Shown: piece after piece, positions 44,747 through 57,450 of the stretch
Layout: every line of letters starts with the position of its first letter
How positions within the stretch are numbered: position 1 is the stretch's first letter
Origin: Elymus sibiricus
Lineage: Eukaryota; Streptophyta; Magnoliopsida; Poales; Poaceae
Assembly (NCBI GenBank): GCA_039707655.1
Contig: CM077666.1
Location: 282,089,166-282,153,165, forward strand
Length of the DNA stretch: 64,000 bases
Reading direction: 5' to 3'
Position numbers and translations under genes: made by a program
Notes under the pieces: generated by a model
The model's database searches: none
What the model was told of the DNA's origin: nothing
Seen by the model: the letters and a program-made list of their open reading frames with translations, nothing else

Positions 44747-47700
44747 TGTAACACCCGGTATTGTCCTCATCCTAGCTCGATGGCCTCGATAGGGATAGAA
44801 GTGCATCTCGTTGTTTCGCAAGAAAGGATATTGTTACAAGTACATGTAAAGAGGAGATGAGTATATGGAATTGGCTTAGACTCTCCACAAGCTAAATCAA
44901 GATCATCTCAAATAAAATAATCCATAACAATCAGCATACATGAAAGCAGGGTCCGACTATAAATGAAATCAAATGATAAAAATGACATCCATCTTGCTAA
45001 TCCCAGGTTGCCTACCTCGAACCCATCCTATAATCAATGAAGAAGAAAAAGAAGAACTCCAAATAGAACAATCATCGCTCTCACGTTAAAGTGTCACGTT
45101 ATCTGTACCTACATTTGTTGTTTTATTAATCTGTGAGCCACGGGGACTCAACAATATCATTACCAAGGGTATCAATACTACCAAAGCTTAATGGGTATGG
45201 AATGGTTAAGTGGCGAGGTTCCAGCAACACTAAGCATTTGATATCTAGCTAACTTACGAGTACAAGAATAAGAAGAATGATCTACACATAAACGGACATG
45301 AACTAGTAAGGATTGGGAAGTGATTCTGAACACCTACTTGTGAGTCAATCATAACCCCACCGTGTTCCCTTCTTGGTTCAAACCTCACAAGAAGAGACGG
45401 TAATGGTTACGCACACGGTTGGTGTATTTTAATTGACTTTACTTCAAGTTTGCTATAACCGGGTGTTAAACAATTTCCAATTTGCCACATAACTGTGGGC
45501 CCGCTTTTCGAAAGATTTAACCCTGTAAGGTACTCCAACTCATTCATCACAAACTAGCCACAAGATGCGGTGGAAAATCTCAACCTCGAGATAGCCCAAA
45601 GTATCCTTGAAATCCCTCGCACAAGACATTCGTCAAAGGTAAAACAAATCCAGCAAGGCCTCCCGGTGAGCCAGATTCATATCTAGAGCCGTGTGCTCTC
45701 TATCTACGGGCATCATCCATCTATGCGAAGTGGATGGTAGCCAAAGAAAATGGCTCGAGGTGCCCCGAGGTGGCACCGCCGACTACTAGGTAGGTGGACC
45801 AACACTCATGAGGAGCACTAGGTCGGGTTGTTGATTAATTATCCATGGGGTGATCATGCCCTATGCAAGTTTTAGTTGTTATTAAGCAAATACTACCAAT
45901 GTTGGGCCTTGCCGAAAGAGTTTTATCCAAAAAAAATCAATGGGGTCCCCATAACAACCCCAAGAATGTTAGGAGCACTCAATATAGAACATAACATCGG
46001 TAAACGGAAACTAGGGCGACAAAGGTGGAACAAAACATCGAGCAAATGGCCAAGCCTTCCACCTTTTACCAAGTATATAGATGCATTAATTTAAATAGCA
46101 AGAATATTGTGATATCCCAAAGATATCCTTGTTATTACCTAGAACAACCTGTACATGCAACTAGGAACACTATAAGAGTGGCTGAGCAAGCGGTAACTTA
46201 GTCAAACAACGGTTTGCTAGGATGTGGAGGGTTAGAGTCTTATCATGGAATTTTGGGAGGATTCACAAACAAGTGATAGGAAGCAAGACATAGCGATAGA
46301 TACGAGGCAACTAGCATGGCAATGATAGTAGTGGTATCCAAGGTAATGGTCTTCTTGCATGAAATCCCGCTTGGAAGACGAATCTGTGAAGTAGATGAAC
46401 GGGCATAGTCGAACGAATCCTCACACTTCGAAATGCTTTCGGAACTCTAGCGAGGAGAAGAACATCTGGAAACAAACAAATGACATGGTTGACACCACAA
46501 CATATTCATGGGATGATGCACAAACAAGGATGATGCATGTCATGTTTAATTATGCAAGACATGGAAAAGCACAAAAATCAAGTACTGCACATTAAGTGAA
46601 GTTCAATATTCAACGAGTTGCAGCGAGTTGCATATTAACGAAACTCCACATTCAAATATTTAGTTCACTCTCATTTAGGTACCCAACAAGTTTAAATATT
46701 GTTAAACATGGCAAGAGGTGAAGCATAAATAAACTATCTATCTAGGCAACTTAAATGAGGCCGGAAACAACATATAGTATTTTCGAAATGACCCCATATG
46801 TAAATTTAGAAATTTGTTCAGATCTGAACTAACCATATTATATATTTACTAAACAGGAGAACAAAATGCACCATGTGATTCTACTCGTCATTCTAGGCAA
46901 TTTACATATATAGATCATTTAAAATGGAGCTACAGCCTAAAACATATGAACAACACAAGATAATATGTCATAAATGCAAAATACTTGCAAACAACAACAA
47001 CAAACATTTAAATCATGGATGCAACAAGATATTATGAAACTACATGTAATTCTAGGCAAGTTTCATGTACAACATGTTCAAAACGGAGCCACTGTTCAAC
47101 AATTGCACTCAACTCAAGTTCTAGTTATAATTTGTCCAAAACAACAACATAGAAATATGCAAACATCAAAACAACAAGCTAGAGGAACCTAAAATGCACA
47201 AACATGACATGGTGCAGTAGTATGTTATATGCACTTCATTTCATCAAAAGGAATAATGGTGAAAAGAGTCATGGATAAATTGCTAGGATGCTCACAACAT
47301 GTCTAGAAAATATAGCAGATTAGGACTTAGTGAAAATCACATATTTTCACAGACAGATTTAACATGAAGGCATATTCACAGCAAGAAATATATACGCTAC
47401 AGAACTTTTCATGGCATGAAAATGTACATAATGGTAGTTGACATAATGGACTGCATTTCATTCAACATAAGCATGAGCAAAAATATGCACAGAATCATGG
47501 CTAGCATCCACACAAAAAGGGAAGTTGAACTAAACGGATTCTCAGACTTAATGAAATTTAGAGTAGACATGAGCAGCAGTTTTTAACAAGTAGGCATGCT
47601 TAACAACATAAATAACTATGATGCAAAACCTATTAATGGTAGCTAATGGCACCACATGATAGTCCACAACATGCTTTGCAAAACACTCCAAGTGAGCAAC

Positions 47701-49760
47701 AACAAAGGGGCTATATATCAATGGCTATTCACAAGAGAAAACAACAAGTTACATAATAGTTTGAGACTTAGAAATATTTTGACAGCTCAAAATTAGCAAC
47801 AATGAGTAAGAATGTTCATAGCAAGAAATAAATGGCTAAACATGGATTTCATGGCATGGCAAACATACTAGCAGCAAGTAGACATGACATACTTCAATTT
47901 ACTCCACTCACACAAGTTCAAAGGAGGCATGGATTGCTTAGTATGATTTCTACAAAGTGGTACTTTTCGTTAACAGAAAAGCAAAATTAACATGATAGCT
48001 ACTTAAGTGCAACAAATGGACATGATGTAGATGTTTTACATGAAAACCAATGGCATGGCATGATAGAGCACATCACAGAGAAACAATTACATGAAGGAAC
48101 CACATGCATAGGAGCTACAGTTATTGAGATATGAATTAAACTATTCTAGTGAGTGACTAGGCAAATTTAATTCAAACAACAATTTAAAACATTTTATCAT
48201 GGATGAAAGTTGTGTGAATCTACATAAAATTATGAGCATTCTTCATATATAAATCATTTTAATCTGATGCATGATTCATGAGTTATTAAATGCATGAAGT
48301 CTAGGGGGTTTTCTACAAAACTGTAATTCCCTGGATAAATAGGAAATTTGTTAGAACTGGGGAAAAACATCAGTGGGCTGAATCTGGAATAGCAGGACTG
48401 GGCGCAACATAGCAAAAGTGCGCCTGGGTAAGGGATAGGCGGGGCAGCAGCTTACCTTAGTGGGATTCAGCCCAGGTCGGCATTGGGTTGGCCTATTGGC
48501 GCAAGACACTGGTTGCGGCTGGGTCTGGCGGAGCTGGGCCTTCAGGGGGCTGGGCATGGCTGCTGGGCCTCAATGGCCAGCGCGGTGGGAAGCTGGGAAG
48601 CGGGTCGAGGCCATCACGACTGGTGGCCCACGCGCGGGCAAGCGGTTGGGAGCTCCATCTCCCACATGCCTCTACACGAGTAGAAGACCGGCGGCATGGG
48701 TCGGTGTCGTCCCGACGGTGGTGGCTTGTGAGCGACGGCTAGGCGCGGGGTGGCCAGGAACAGGCATCGGACATCATGGGAACACCAGATCTGGGTGGCG
48801 CACAATGAGATCTGGCGAGGGAAGGTGATGGCGTGATCTCATGGGCACCCTCGGCCATGGCGGCGGGACTTGGCCTCTTCCGATGAGGATGCGGACGAGG
48901 CCGGCGGGGCGTGAATGGAGGAGGGAGATCCTACGGCGGTCGGACTCGGTGGGGCAGTGACGACCCATGGCGCGGGGATGTTGGACGCGGGCGGCACGGG
49001 GTTGAGCGCTCGGGAGGAACGACAACGGCGCACGGGCCTGTGCGGGCCCAGATGGGCTCGGGTGGGCCGGCGACTGAGGGAGGAAATAGAGGCATAATTG
49101 GCGATTGGTGGAGGCTGGCGGCGGCGCAGGGTTCGAGGTGGGACTAGGGTTTTATCCCAAATTGGCAGGGGAAGGTGTCTATTTATAGACAGGGGACTTT
49201 TAGGGTTGGTTTTCATCCATTTTCAAGTCGTTCAATCTTGATAGGACGACTATAGTCACGGGGTTAGGGTAGGTGGACTAGTGCGCTATGTAGGGTGGTG
49301 TTGGGATGAGAAGAGAGGAAAGTGAGAGGCCCGTGACAGAGTTTTTGAATACCAAAAACGTCCGATAATTTGACCGGCTATAGTGTCGCTATAGTGATCC
49401 TTGGGGTATCAAACGACTTCCGAATGTGACGAAATTTGGCACGTGGTCTACCTACACCATATTCAGATCGCACGCCAACTTTAACCCATTCTGACAATGT
49501 TTTATACGCACTTAAAAACAATATTTTATCGATGCTGCAGGCGCATGCGTGTGTGTTTGGTCTCGAAATGGTCGTCGACGAGAACGAAGAGAACCGGCAA
49601 CTACGAATAGATGCAAGTTTTTAAAAATGATGGTGATGGAGTGTTGATGCAATGTGCATGATGCGAATGATGCGATGATGAATGCAACAAACAAATGAAT
49701 CACACGATGAAACTCTAAATAACTGGAAGGCATCTGGAGCATCGGTCTCGGGTTGTTACA
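44747..49760 (-). mobile_element. Element L: ~5-kb solo LTR nested in H
   Basis: Begins TGTAACACCCGG and ends GGGTTGTTACA, flanked by GTAGG (44742-44746) and CTAGG (49761-49765), a target duplication with one mismatch. No internal region, so it is read as one solo LTR. I give it minus orientation because a TATA box (49188-49179, CTATAAATAG) and the GC-rich transcribed-leader-like zone (49200-48350) lie on that strand. The rest (44750-48350) is AT-rich without genes. An unrecognised intact element with very short internal region is an alternative. Confidence 0.6.
49179..49188 (-). promoter_or_regulatory. TATA box in solo LTR L
   Basis: CTATAAATAG on the minus strand, upstream of a GC-rich stretch. 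Same plan as the element H LTR. Confidence 0.5.
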
Positions 49761-49765
49761 CTAGG

Positions 49766-50300
49766 GAAGTCATGCACATCTTACTCTACCTAGGTGGTGG
49801 AGTGTGGGTTGCTATCAACTTCTCAGTTCCTTCCTAGTCAGGAACTGAAAGGTGACCTTAAAAACAACGAAATTTTTAATTTCACTTAATGTCCATGGGT
49901 TTCAACTTGCCTGAATGTCGGTGCTGCTTGACATAGTCTAACTCACGTAGCCGGCAAGGGAGTGGTTGTTGACATCACATACTTCTTCATCTTTGTCGGG
50001 GTTTCCCATCCATTGATGGTTCTCGATCTTGTTTGGGGTAAGAATGTATTCGGCTGCAGGGAGAGCACTCTGTGGAGTCCAACTTCTTCAAGGTAAAACT
50101 TTACACTTCAGGAACTTGGCAATCGGTGCTTTGGGGGTTTAGCCAAAGTAGGACTTGGGTGTTCCTTACTCTCTTTGGATAAATAAGTATGTCATCTTTG
50201 AGGACAACAACGCATTTCTCCAAGTGTCACATAAATGCCTTACTTATGGGACATGTGAGAAGAACGGGCATTTGTTTGGGCAGTTACTTGTCTAGGTTTT
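49766..50300 (-). pseudogene. Element H reverse-transcriptase remnant
   Basis: On the minus strand around 50260-50150 the reading ISKAFM (stop) HLEKCVVVLKDDILIYPK matches the gypsy RT stretch around the catalytic YVDD/FIDD box (VFMEYLDKFVVVFIDDILIYSK in intact relatives); the two Asp survive. Downstream IAKFLKCKV corresponds to the LYAKFSKCEFW motif. Stops are frequent. It establishes the strand and reading direction of element H. Confidence 0.6.
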
Positions 50301-51349
50301 GTGTTCCTTCATAAACTAGTTATGGCTCGGTAAAGCTTAGGGGTTTCTAGGGTCTTAGGATGCGAGTAAATGTCTATCATCTTATCCTTGAGCATAGTTC
50401 TTGGCTGCCAATAGGCTTACCTATTTCTCCAAACAAAAGTCATCATTCAGCCCCAAAAGTATTGTCTCATATAAGTCATCTCCAAACATTACTCATGCTA
50501 TTCATATCCTCATGGCTCTCAAGAGAAAGACTAAACAAAAATCATGTATGTCATCTATAACCATCTCACATGTATCCCTATGTAAAAATCCTTGGTTGGA
50601 CCATACAAGCTACTAGGCTTGAATGAAACACTACAAATCCAAGTGCTCAACTAATCTATCCAAGGTGTAAGTTACTACATCCTCGTGCTAAGGAAACACG
50701 TAATATACCAATCCAAGATCTTGTTTCCTTCCTACGAATCCAATCATGTGGTCCATCAATCTTATCATCATTATATGATCTACTGATCCTACAAATCCAA
50801 TATCGATGGCGTTCCACATAATGTTCTAGAGTTCCTATAATCCCTAAACCCTTGAAAGAACTATCTTATCATAGTATATCCACCAGTTTCCATTATCATG
50901 ATCAAGTAAACTCCAATGTCAGATGCATATAGATCCTCAAACCAACTCTGACAACAATCCAATATTCCTAGTTTATCTCCCATCGATAAACATGGTATCA
51001 TGATCGAGATCATCAGACTAAATCCAATCTACTCCGAACCATGTAGTCTCATTTACCATCAACACCCTATTAGGATCATATATTTAATCCAAATCTCATA
51101 TCCAACGAGCATTTCCATTGGTTCTTCCAAGTCATTATTGTAACATCACCAACTCCCTATTACTATATCCAGTAAAGTTAAATTATTATTTTACCAAGAA
51201 TTCTAGCTTGCAATCATAATTGTCCTACTAAATCCAATTTACTCAAGGGAGAAGTAAGTTATGCTACTCTATCAACTTGATTCACCAAGTTAATCTACCA
51301 TCATGAAAGTCTTGTAATCCATCAAAGGATCTTAAATTAATCCTCAATA
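50301..51349. other. Unassigned AT-rich segment
   Basis: No gene. It should lie upstream of the element H RT, but no protein similarity is visible. Continues across element C into 58445-59179. Confidence 0.35.
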
Positions 51350-51354
51350 CATTT

Positions 51355-52346
51355 TGTCGGGTCAAGATGGACACTATCACCTATGGGGACACTGGCCCCT
51401 TTGTGGTTCGGCGGGGGTGAGGTCACGTTGCACAAAGAGCGGAGATGGTGGGACAGCACGATGATGAGACGTTGGTGTTTTACCCAGGTTCGGGCCGCTG
51501 GGAAGCATAAAACCCTACTCCTGCTTTGGTGGATTGATCAAGGGAACACGAAGCACACGCAGTGCTCAAACCTGGCAAGGTTGCCTTCGGGGGAGCTACT
51601 ATGCGAGTACAAGTGTCCAAAGGTCCGAATCTTTAGCTAGGTTGCCTTGGGCCTCCTTTTATAGCTCAAGGGGCAACCAAAGTGGCAAAACAAACATTAT
51701 CTAGTGATTAGATAGCTAACAGTGCTATCATACCTAACTCTGGCACTTAGGACAAAATGCCATAAATGCTAGCCTAGGTGGCGTGCGGGGGTGCATCCCC
51801 GGCAGGCTTCTACCACTGCTTTGGTTAACTGTTGCTTAGTATCTTGACATGCCTCTGGACGGGTGTCAAATGGGCATAATCTGTCTCCTAGCGAGTCGCC
51901 ACGTACTTAGCAAGAGCCACTTAGCCACCTGAGGGCTCGACACTGCATCGACAAATGAATGGCGTTGCAATGCGGTGGAGCGGTAGCCGATCGGCTCGCA
52001 CGTGTCGGGGGATGGCTTGCCGGGTCTTCCTGAAGATGTGTGTGCCTCAGTCCCCGGTATGCACCGGGGACGTGACTGGCACGGCTCGGGCCCGTTCTGG
52101 GCCGTTGCATCGACCTTGCTAGTGTTGCTTAGCCAGCGTAGGTTGCTTCTGCCGGAGTCTTGGTCTTGAATGTTGGTTTCGTCTTCTATATGCGCTCCTT
52201 GATCTCACGTAGAGCAGCTTCTCTGGGTTGGACTGGTTTTGATGGGGCAGTAGCTTTCCCCGGCAAGCTTAGGCCATCGGGTCGGAGGCTTATCATCCGT
52301 GCAGAAGTCAGGGGAAATAAACACCCCCGGTTGGAGTACCCCGACA
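51355..52346 (-). repeat. Element C 3' LTR
   Basis: Minus-strand TATAAAA at 51663-51657 and the conserved CGAACCTGGGTAAA block at 51527-51478, about 135 bases downstream. Confidence 0.88.
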
Positions 52347-52362
52347 GAAGCCCCCGGGCCTG
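52347..52362 (-). other. Polypurine tract-like sequence, element C
   Basis: Minus-strand CAGGCCCGGGGGCTTC abuts the LTR at 52346. Confidence 0.5.
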
Positions 52363-52554
52363 AGCCATACGTGTCGCTTGGCATCGTTGGGTTAGGCCCC
52401 AAACAGTGCACGGACACGCATTGAAGAAATGCTGCCTTCACGTCCTTGGTTTCTTGACTGATCTTGTATAGCTGAATCTGACAGGGATAAGGAGACCCTT
52501 GCGCGTTGAGCCAAACGGGTCAAATCCGTAGCAGGGTCGGGTCCCGCGGCAGGC

Positions 52555-54147
52555 ATGAGCCCGGCAGGAGGCGCGGAGGAAGATCGTGTGCCCAGCCCCC
52601 GGTCCAGCCCTCTTCGCGAAACCCTAGTGCAGACCTCATTCGATTTCGGGGATGAGGAAGGGCATCTTCCCATACCTGACAGGGAGATGGGAGAGAGCTA
52701 CCAAGGAGGGAATCGCCAGGGGAGTCCTTCTTCCAAGACCCCTCGTCGACCATCGCCCGTGGGGAGGAGTCGTCAGCAAGTCCTCCACGGAGGAGTTTGC
52801 CCGTGCTGAGGTCACCACCGAAGAGGTGGTGATAGACCGCACGCCGGCAACCGATTTTGCCGGGGGAGAGGATTTGCCTCCTCAACAACCTCCATCGGCT
52901 TGCCTGCGTTTTCACTTCCCCCTTTTCTCTTTTCTTCTGTGTCTTACTGATCCCTGACTTTCATTTTTCCGCTTACTGCTTTTGTCTGAAGCTTCTCCAC
53001 TTGAAGAGCCTGAGTTGCTGGAAGAAGTGGCCGGCATCAGGAAAGATGCTGCTAAGGAGGTGACGAAGATTGCTGCCATGAAGGGCCATGGGCAGGTTGC
53101 CGGGGACATTCAGGAATCCTCAGAAAGGACGGAATTAGCCACAGGCAGCGCATCTGGCCCGGATACACTCATTGAGGAGAAGACTCCTCTCCAGTCCATG
53201 GGGCCCTCCATTTTGAGCTATCCTCTGGCCTCGGCCCTGCAATCTCCCCTGAGCAAATTGGCATTGGTCCTGGCTCAACTTGGTCCCACACTCCTGGCTC
53301 ATCCTTCTCAGCGGGCACGGATTTGGATGAGGAAATCAGACGGGTACTGGCACCGCTATCTCAGAGGGTCGAAGAAGCTGGCGGTTCCACTGATGGCACC
53401 AAAGATTTGGCTTTCTTGGAATCCATGGCGGCAGGGCTTGGGGATGTGCAGAACAGGTACAGCCTTAAATGGCAGGTGGTCAAGGAGCATCGCGACTCGG
53501 CCGAGCTCGTGGACCAGCAGCTGAGGGACAAAGGGAATGAGCTGCGAGGGTGGTACAACCAGCAAGTCCTTTCTCTTAAGAGGCAGTAGGAGACATTGTC
53601 CATGGCCAAGGAGGACGTTACAGCCCGGGAGACTCGACTGGTGGAGCGCGAAGAGCTTCTGAACACCAGAGAGACGAACATCTCCTCCCGGGAAGGGGCC
53701 CTCGAAGCTACTCTCCACGACAAGGACGAGGAGTTGGAGGCCCGTGTTTAGCAATGCATCAAAGAGCTAGAGGACGGCCACAAGCCCACTCTCGACGCGC
53801 TCTCTCTGGAGTCCTCAGCCCAACTGAAGAAACTGGCCGACGAGCTTGCTGCCGCATATGCCGCCAAGACCAATCTCGAGGCCCAACTAAGCAAGCTGAC
53901 GGAAGACCTTGCCGGGAGCAGCAGGGAGATCAAGGCCCTCAAGGAGGAAGCACGAGAAGCGAAAGCCACTCTGGAAGAGGCGCAATAACAGCTTTCCTCC
54001 AAGAGCCAAGATCTCGATGCCGCCAACAACACCATCTTCAACATGAAATCCAGACTTGCCTCTTTGGAGAAAGACATTGAATCTATCAGTGTCCGCGAGA
54101 AGCTGCTGATGATAGACCTGACCAATGCAAAAAGCCTTCAAAAAGAT
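52555..54147 (+). pseudogene. Antisense coiled-coil protein of element C, part 1
   Basis: Plus-strand counterpart of the element A protein. 52555-52809 matches the Pro/Ser-rich linker (SPLRET motif). After a pyrimidine-rich stretch that resembles an intron end (TTTTGTCTGAAG), coding resumes near 52990 with EEPELLEEVAG. The frame through 53323-54147 is continuous except for stops at 53587-53589 (TAG), 53749-53751 (TAG) and 53986-53988 (TAA). It is a coiled coil by composition and heptads. It breaks off exactly at the target duplication of solo LTR M (AAGAT) and resumes in frame at 55698. The PF04195-like N-terminal domain of A is absent. Confidence 0.65.
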
Positions 54148-55692
54148 TGCTACTTCTTGAGCATGCGTTGGTTTCCCTTGAAGAGGAAAGGGTGATGCGG
54201 CAAAGTAGATAAGTATTTCCCTCAGTTGTTGAGAACCAAGGTATCATTCCAGTAGGAGATACAAGCAAGTCCCCAATAGATGTACCTACACAAAGAATCA
54301 AACACTTGCACCCAACGCTATAAAGGGGTTGTCAATCCCTTCACAGTTACTTGCAAGGATGAGATCTGATAGAGATAGATGGAAAAGATTGCGGAAAGTA
54401 AAAACACAAGTAAATAGATCTGAAAATATAAGATGGAAAATAGACCCGGGGGCCATAGGTTTCACTAGAGGCTTCTCTCATGAAGGCAAATATTACGGTG
54501 GCTGAACAAATTATTGTCGAGCAATTGATAGAAAAGCGCATAGTTATGACGATATCCAAGGCAATGATTATGCATATAGGCATCACGTCTGTGTCAAGTA
54601 GACCGAAATGATTCTGCATCTACTACTATTACTCCACACATCGACCGACTCCTGCCTGCATCTAGAGTATTAAGTTCATGAAGAACAGAGTAACGCATTA
54701 GGTAAGACGACATGATGTAGAGGGATAAACTCAAGGAATATGATGAAAACCCCATCTTTTTATCCTCGATGGCAACAATACAATACGTGCCTTGCTACCC
54801 CTACTTTGTCACTGGGTGAGGACACCGCAAGATTGAACCCAAAACTAAGCACTTCTCCCATTGCAAGAATTACCAATCTAGTTGGCCAAACCAAACCAAT
54901 AACTCGAAGAGACTTGCAAAGATATGAAATCACGCATATAAGAATTCAGAAAAGACTCAAATAATATTCATAGATAATCTGATCATAAACCCACAATTCA
55001 TTGGATCTTGACAAACACATCGCAAAAGAGTATTACATCGAATAGATCTCCATGAAGATCATGAAGAACATGGTATTGAAGAGAAAAGAGAGAGAAGAAG
55101 CCATCTAGCTACTAGCTATGGACCCGAAGGTCTGTGGTGGACTACTCACGCATCATCAGAGGGGCAATGGAGTTGATGTAGATGCCCTCCGTGATCGAAT
55201 CCCCCTCCGACAGATTATCGAAAAAGGCTCCAAGATTGGATCTCATGAGAACCGAGGCTCCTAGTGGCGGAAAAGTATTTTCGTGGCTCTTTTTGGTATC
55301 CAGGGAATATTTGGGAATTTATAGGCTGAAGAATAGGGTTGGAAGAGCTACCATGGGCCCACAAGCCTGGGGGGCGCGCCCTACCCCCCTGGGCGCGCCC
55401 TTGTGGCTTGTGGCCACACGGCGGCTCTCCTGCCTTTGTCTCCAAGCTTGGCAGGTTTCTTCTGGTCCAAGAAATCATTCCGAAGATTTTATTCCGTTTG
55501 GACTCCGTTTAATATTCCTTATCTGCAATACTCAAAAACATGGAAATAACAGAAACTGGCACTAGGCAGTAGATTAATAGGTTAGTCCCAAAAATAATAT
55601 AAAATAGCATATTAATGTATATAAAACATCCAAAACAGATAATATAATAGCATGGAACAATCAAAAATTATAGATACATTGGAGATATATCA
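54148..55692 (-). mobile_element. Element M: solo LTR of the G family nested in C
   Basis: 1545 bases with perfect target duplication AAGAT (54143-54147 and 55693-55697). Same start and end as the element G LTRs (plus-strand TGCTACTTCTTGAGCATGCG to GATATATCA). Product of LTR-LTR recombination. It interrupts the coiled-coil ORF; the protein reads straight across the site (LQKD / AED). Confidence 0.93.
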
Positions 55693-55697
55693 AAGAT

Positions 55698-56123
55698 GCA
55701 GAAGACAAGCTGGAGAATCAGATTCAACAGCGCGACCTCTGGATCAGGAGCATGATTGACATCGCCGAGCGCCTCACTGCTCAAATTGCGAGTATGGACA
55801 TGAAGAGCTGGGCCTTCTCCGTCGGCAAGCACGAAGTTCCAAGCATCAAGCTGACACTCTTCTTCGAAGGCCTGATTGAGGGGTTGAAGATGTACGAGGA
55901 CGACAGGGCCACCTCCTTTGCCAACGAATCCCGGAAGCTGGCTCGCGACGCCCTCTTCCTGGTCTTGAGCAACCTCACCTTCTTCCATCTGGACCTCGAC
56001 CTCTTCGATGGTTTCAAGAAGCTGCCGCCAGGCGCTGAACCTCTGCTGCCGCGAAGAAGGCCGGCCCCCTTGCTGACAGGGTCCTCTCAGTCCCAAGGAC
56101 CCTGGGAAGTCGCCAGGGTTAGC
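55698..56123 (+). pseudogene. Antisense coiled-coil protein of element C, C-terminal part
   Basis: Continues the protein after M with IDIAERLTAQIASMDMKSWA and FLVLSNLTFFHLDLDLF, as in element A. A one-base change near 56035 shifts the frame; in the shifted frame the C-terminus KKAGPLADRVLSVPR parallels A and ends at TAG 56121-56123. Confidence 0.65.
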
Positions 56124-57427
56124 CTTGAGTCACACTTGCCGCCGTGCTGTTCTGTACTTAAGACACAATATGTATCCCTATTAGATTATGCACTATCTTT
56201 TCTTTAATGTTTACTGAACTAACGTCTTTATGTAAATGCATGCTATCCCCCTCGCTTTCCTACTGGTATTCGTATAGTCGTTTTCTTTGCGCGCTCTGGA
56301 TGCCCGCCAACAATGTGCTGTCGCGATTGCTTTGAGGAACAGGTCCTTGGCATTCTGCTGGCAAGGACATGCTGCCGGTGAGTTTTTCCTTGACGGTGTT
56401 TGATGCTGCCGCATGTTTTGTTGAGCGGACTCGAAACAAAGCAAGGGCGCAAACAAATACGGTAAGGTTCCATTGCGCACAAGACTCGCCATGCGAAACC
56501 TTGGTTGCTAGGGGGGGATATACAAATGCGAGCTCTAATGAAAGTTGATAATCATGTCAACTTAGCTTTTGTCATGGATCCCCTTTCGCCCTGGCGCATA
56601 TTTATCCACGCACATTGTCCCTCGCTCCATTCATGGCCGACCCTCCTCTTCACGTTTACTGGTGAATACATGCGCGTGTACCCACCATTGCCCTGAGATG
56701 AAGGGAAAATGAAGAGGGGCAAATGGAAAACTTGGGAGCCCATTAGTTATGAGTACAATTCTCGGCACGAGCCTGTCGGGTTAATGTAAACATTCACAAC
56801 TAACAAAAAATGGAGGATTAAACATGAATGGCCGAGCCCTCTCTCCTTTCCTTCACGTCCAATGGTCCCGTAGTGACCAATGCGATGGAGGCGTTGGCGA
56901 ATGGGACCTTGTCGTGGTTCACTTGCCGGGGGTGCCAATCGATGGATTCGCTCTAGCATTCAGCTCAGGATTTATCCTTGACAGGATAAATGTAGGACCG
57001 AGCCTTACGCAAGCTTATCGACATCGGTGGCACCACCGTCATGCAGAATTGATCACAGGCAGGGAATGAGAGGAGAGAGGGGTATAGCCGTGTACCTTTT
57101 TTTTGCCTATCGGACCGAGATGCACCTCCCCGGGGTTAGGTGGGCTTGCTCGATGATTGCGATAAGGACGGCACCGCCGCTCAGTTCGCCTCCTCCTCAA
57201 CCCTGGTCTACACTGCAGTTGTGTTGTCCACATCGAACGCATCAGCCGCAGCGCCGACGCCCCTTACCCTTGTCGCTGCCATCGTTGCAGCGACGACATG
57301 TGATGGGATCCGGGGAGGAAGAGGCTTAGGGAGCAGCATTGCTCCTTTCCTTTGATGCTCCCAGCAGAGGAAATGATGACAAAAATTGATGTGCTGCCCA
57401 CGAACTCAGGTTTGCGCAAATCATGCT
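56124..57427. other. Element C non-coding region
   Basis: Collinear with 677-1939 of element A in reverse complement. No gene supported. Confidence 0.5.
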
Positions 57428-57450
57428 CCCCCTACCTGGCGCACCAAAGA
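57428..57450 (-). other. Primer binding site-like sequence, element C
   Basis: Minus-strand TCTTTGGTGCGCCAGGTAGG starts right at the LTR end. Shared with A and B. Confidence 0.6.

Larger units (their letters stand above)
32641..51349 (-). mobile_element. Element H: degenerate gypsy retrotransposon, split by G and L
   Basis: Minus-strand order can be followed through the insertions: RT remnant (50300-49766), [solo LTR L], integrase core start (44746-44637), [element G], integrase end and pol C-terminus (37705-36905), PPT (36880-36870), 3' LTR (36867 leftwards). The order is exactly that of a gypsy pol gene, which supports the reconstruction even though each piece is full of stops. The 5' end is not seen. 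Confidence 0.6.
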
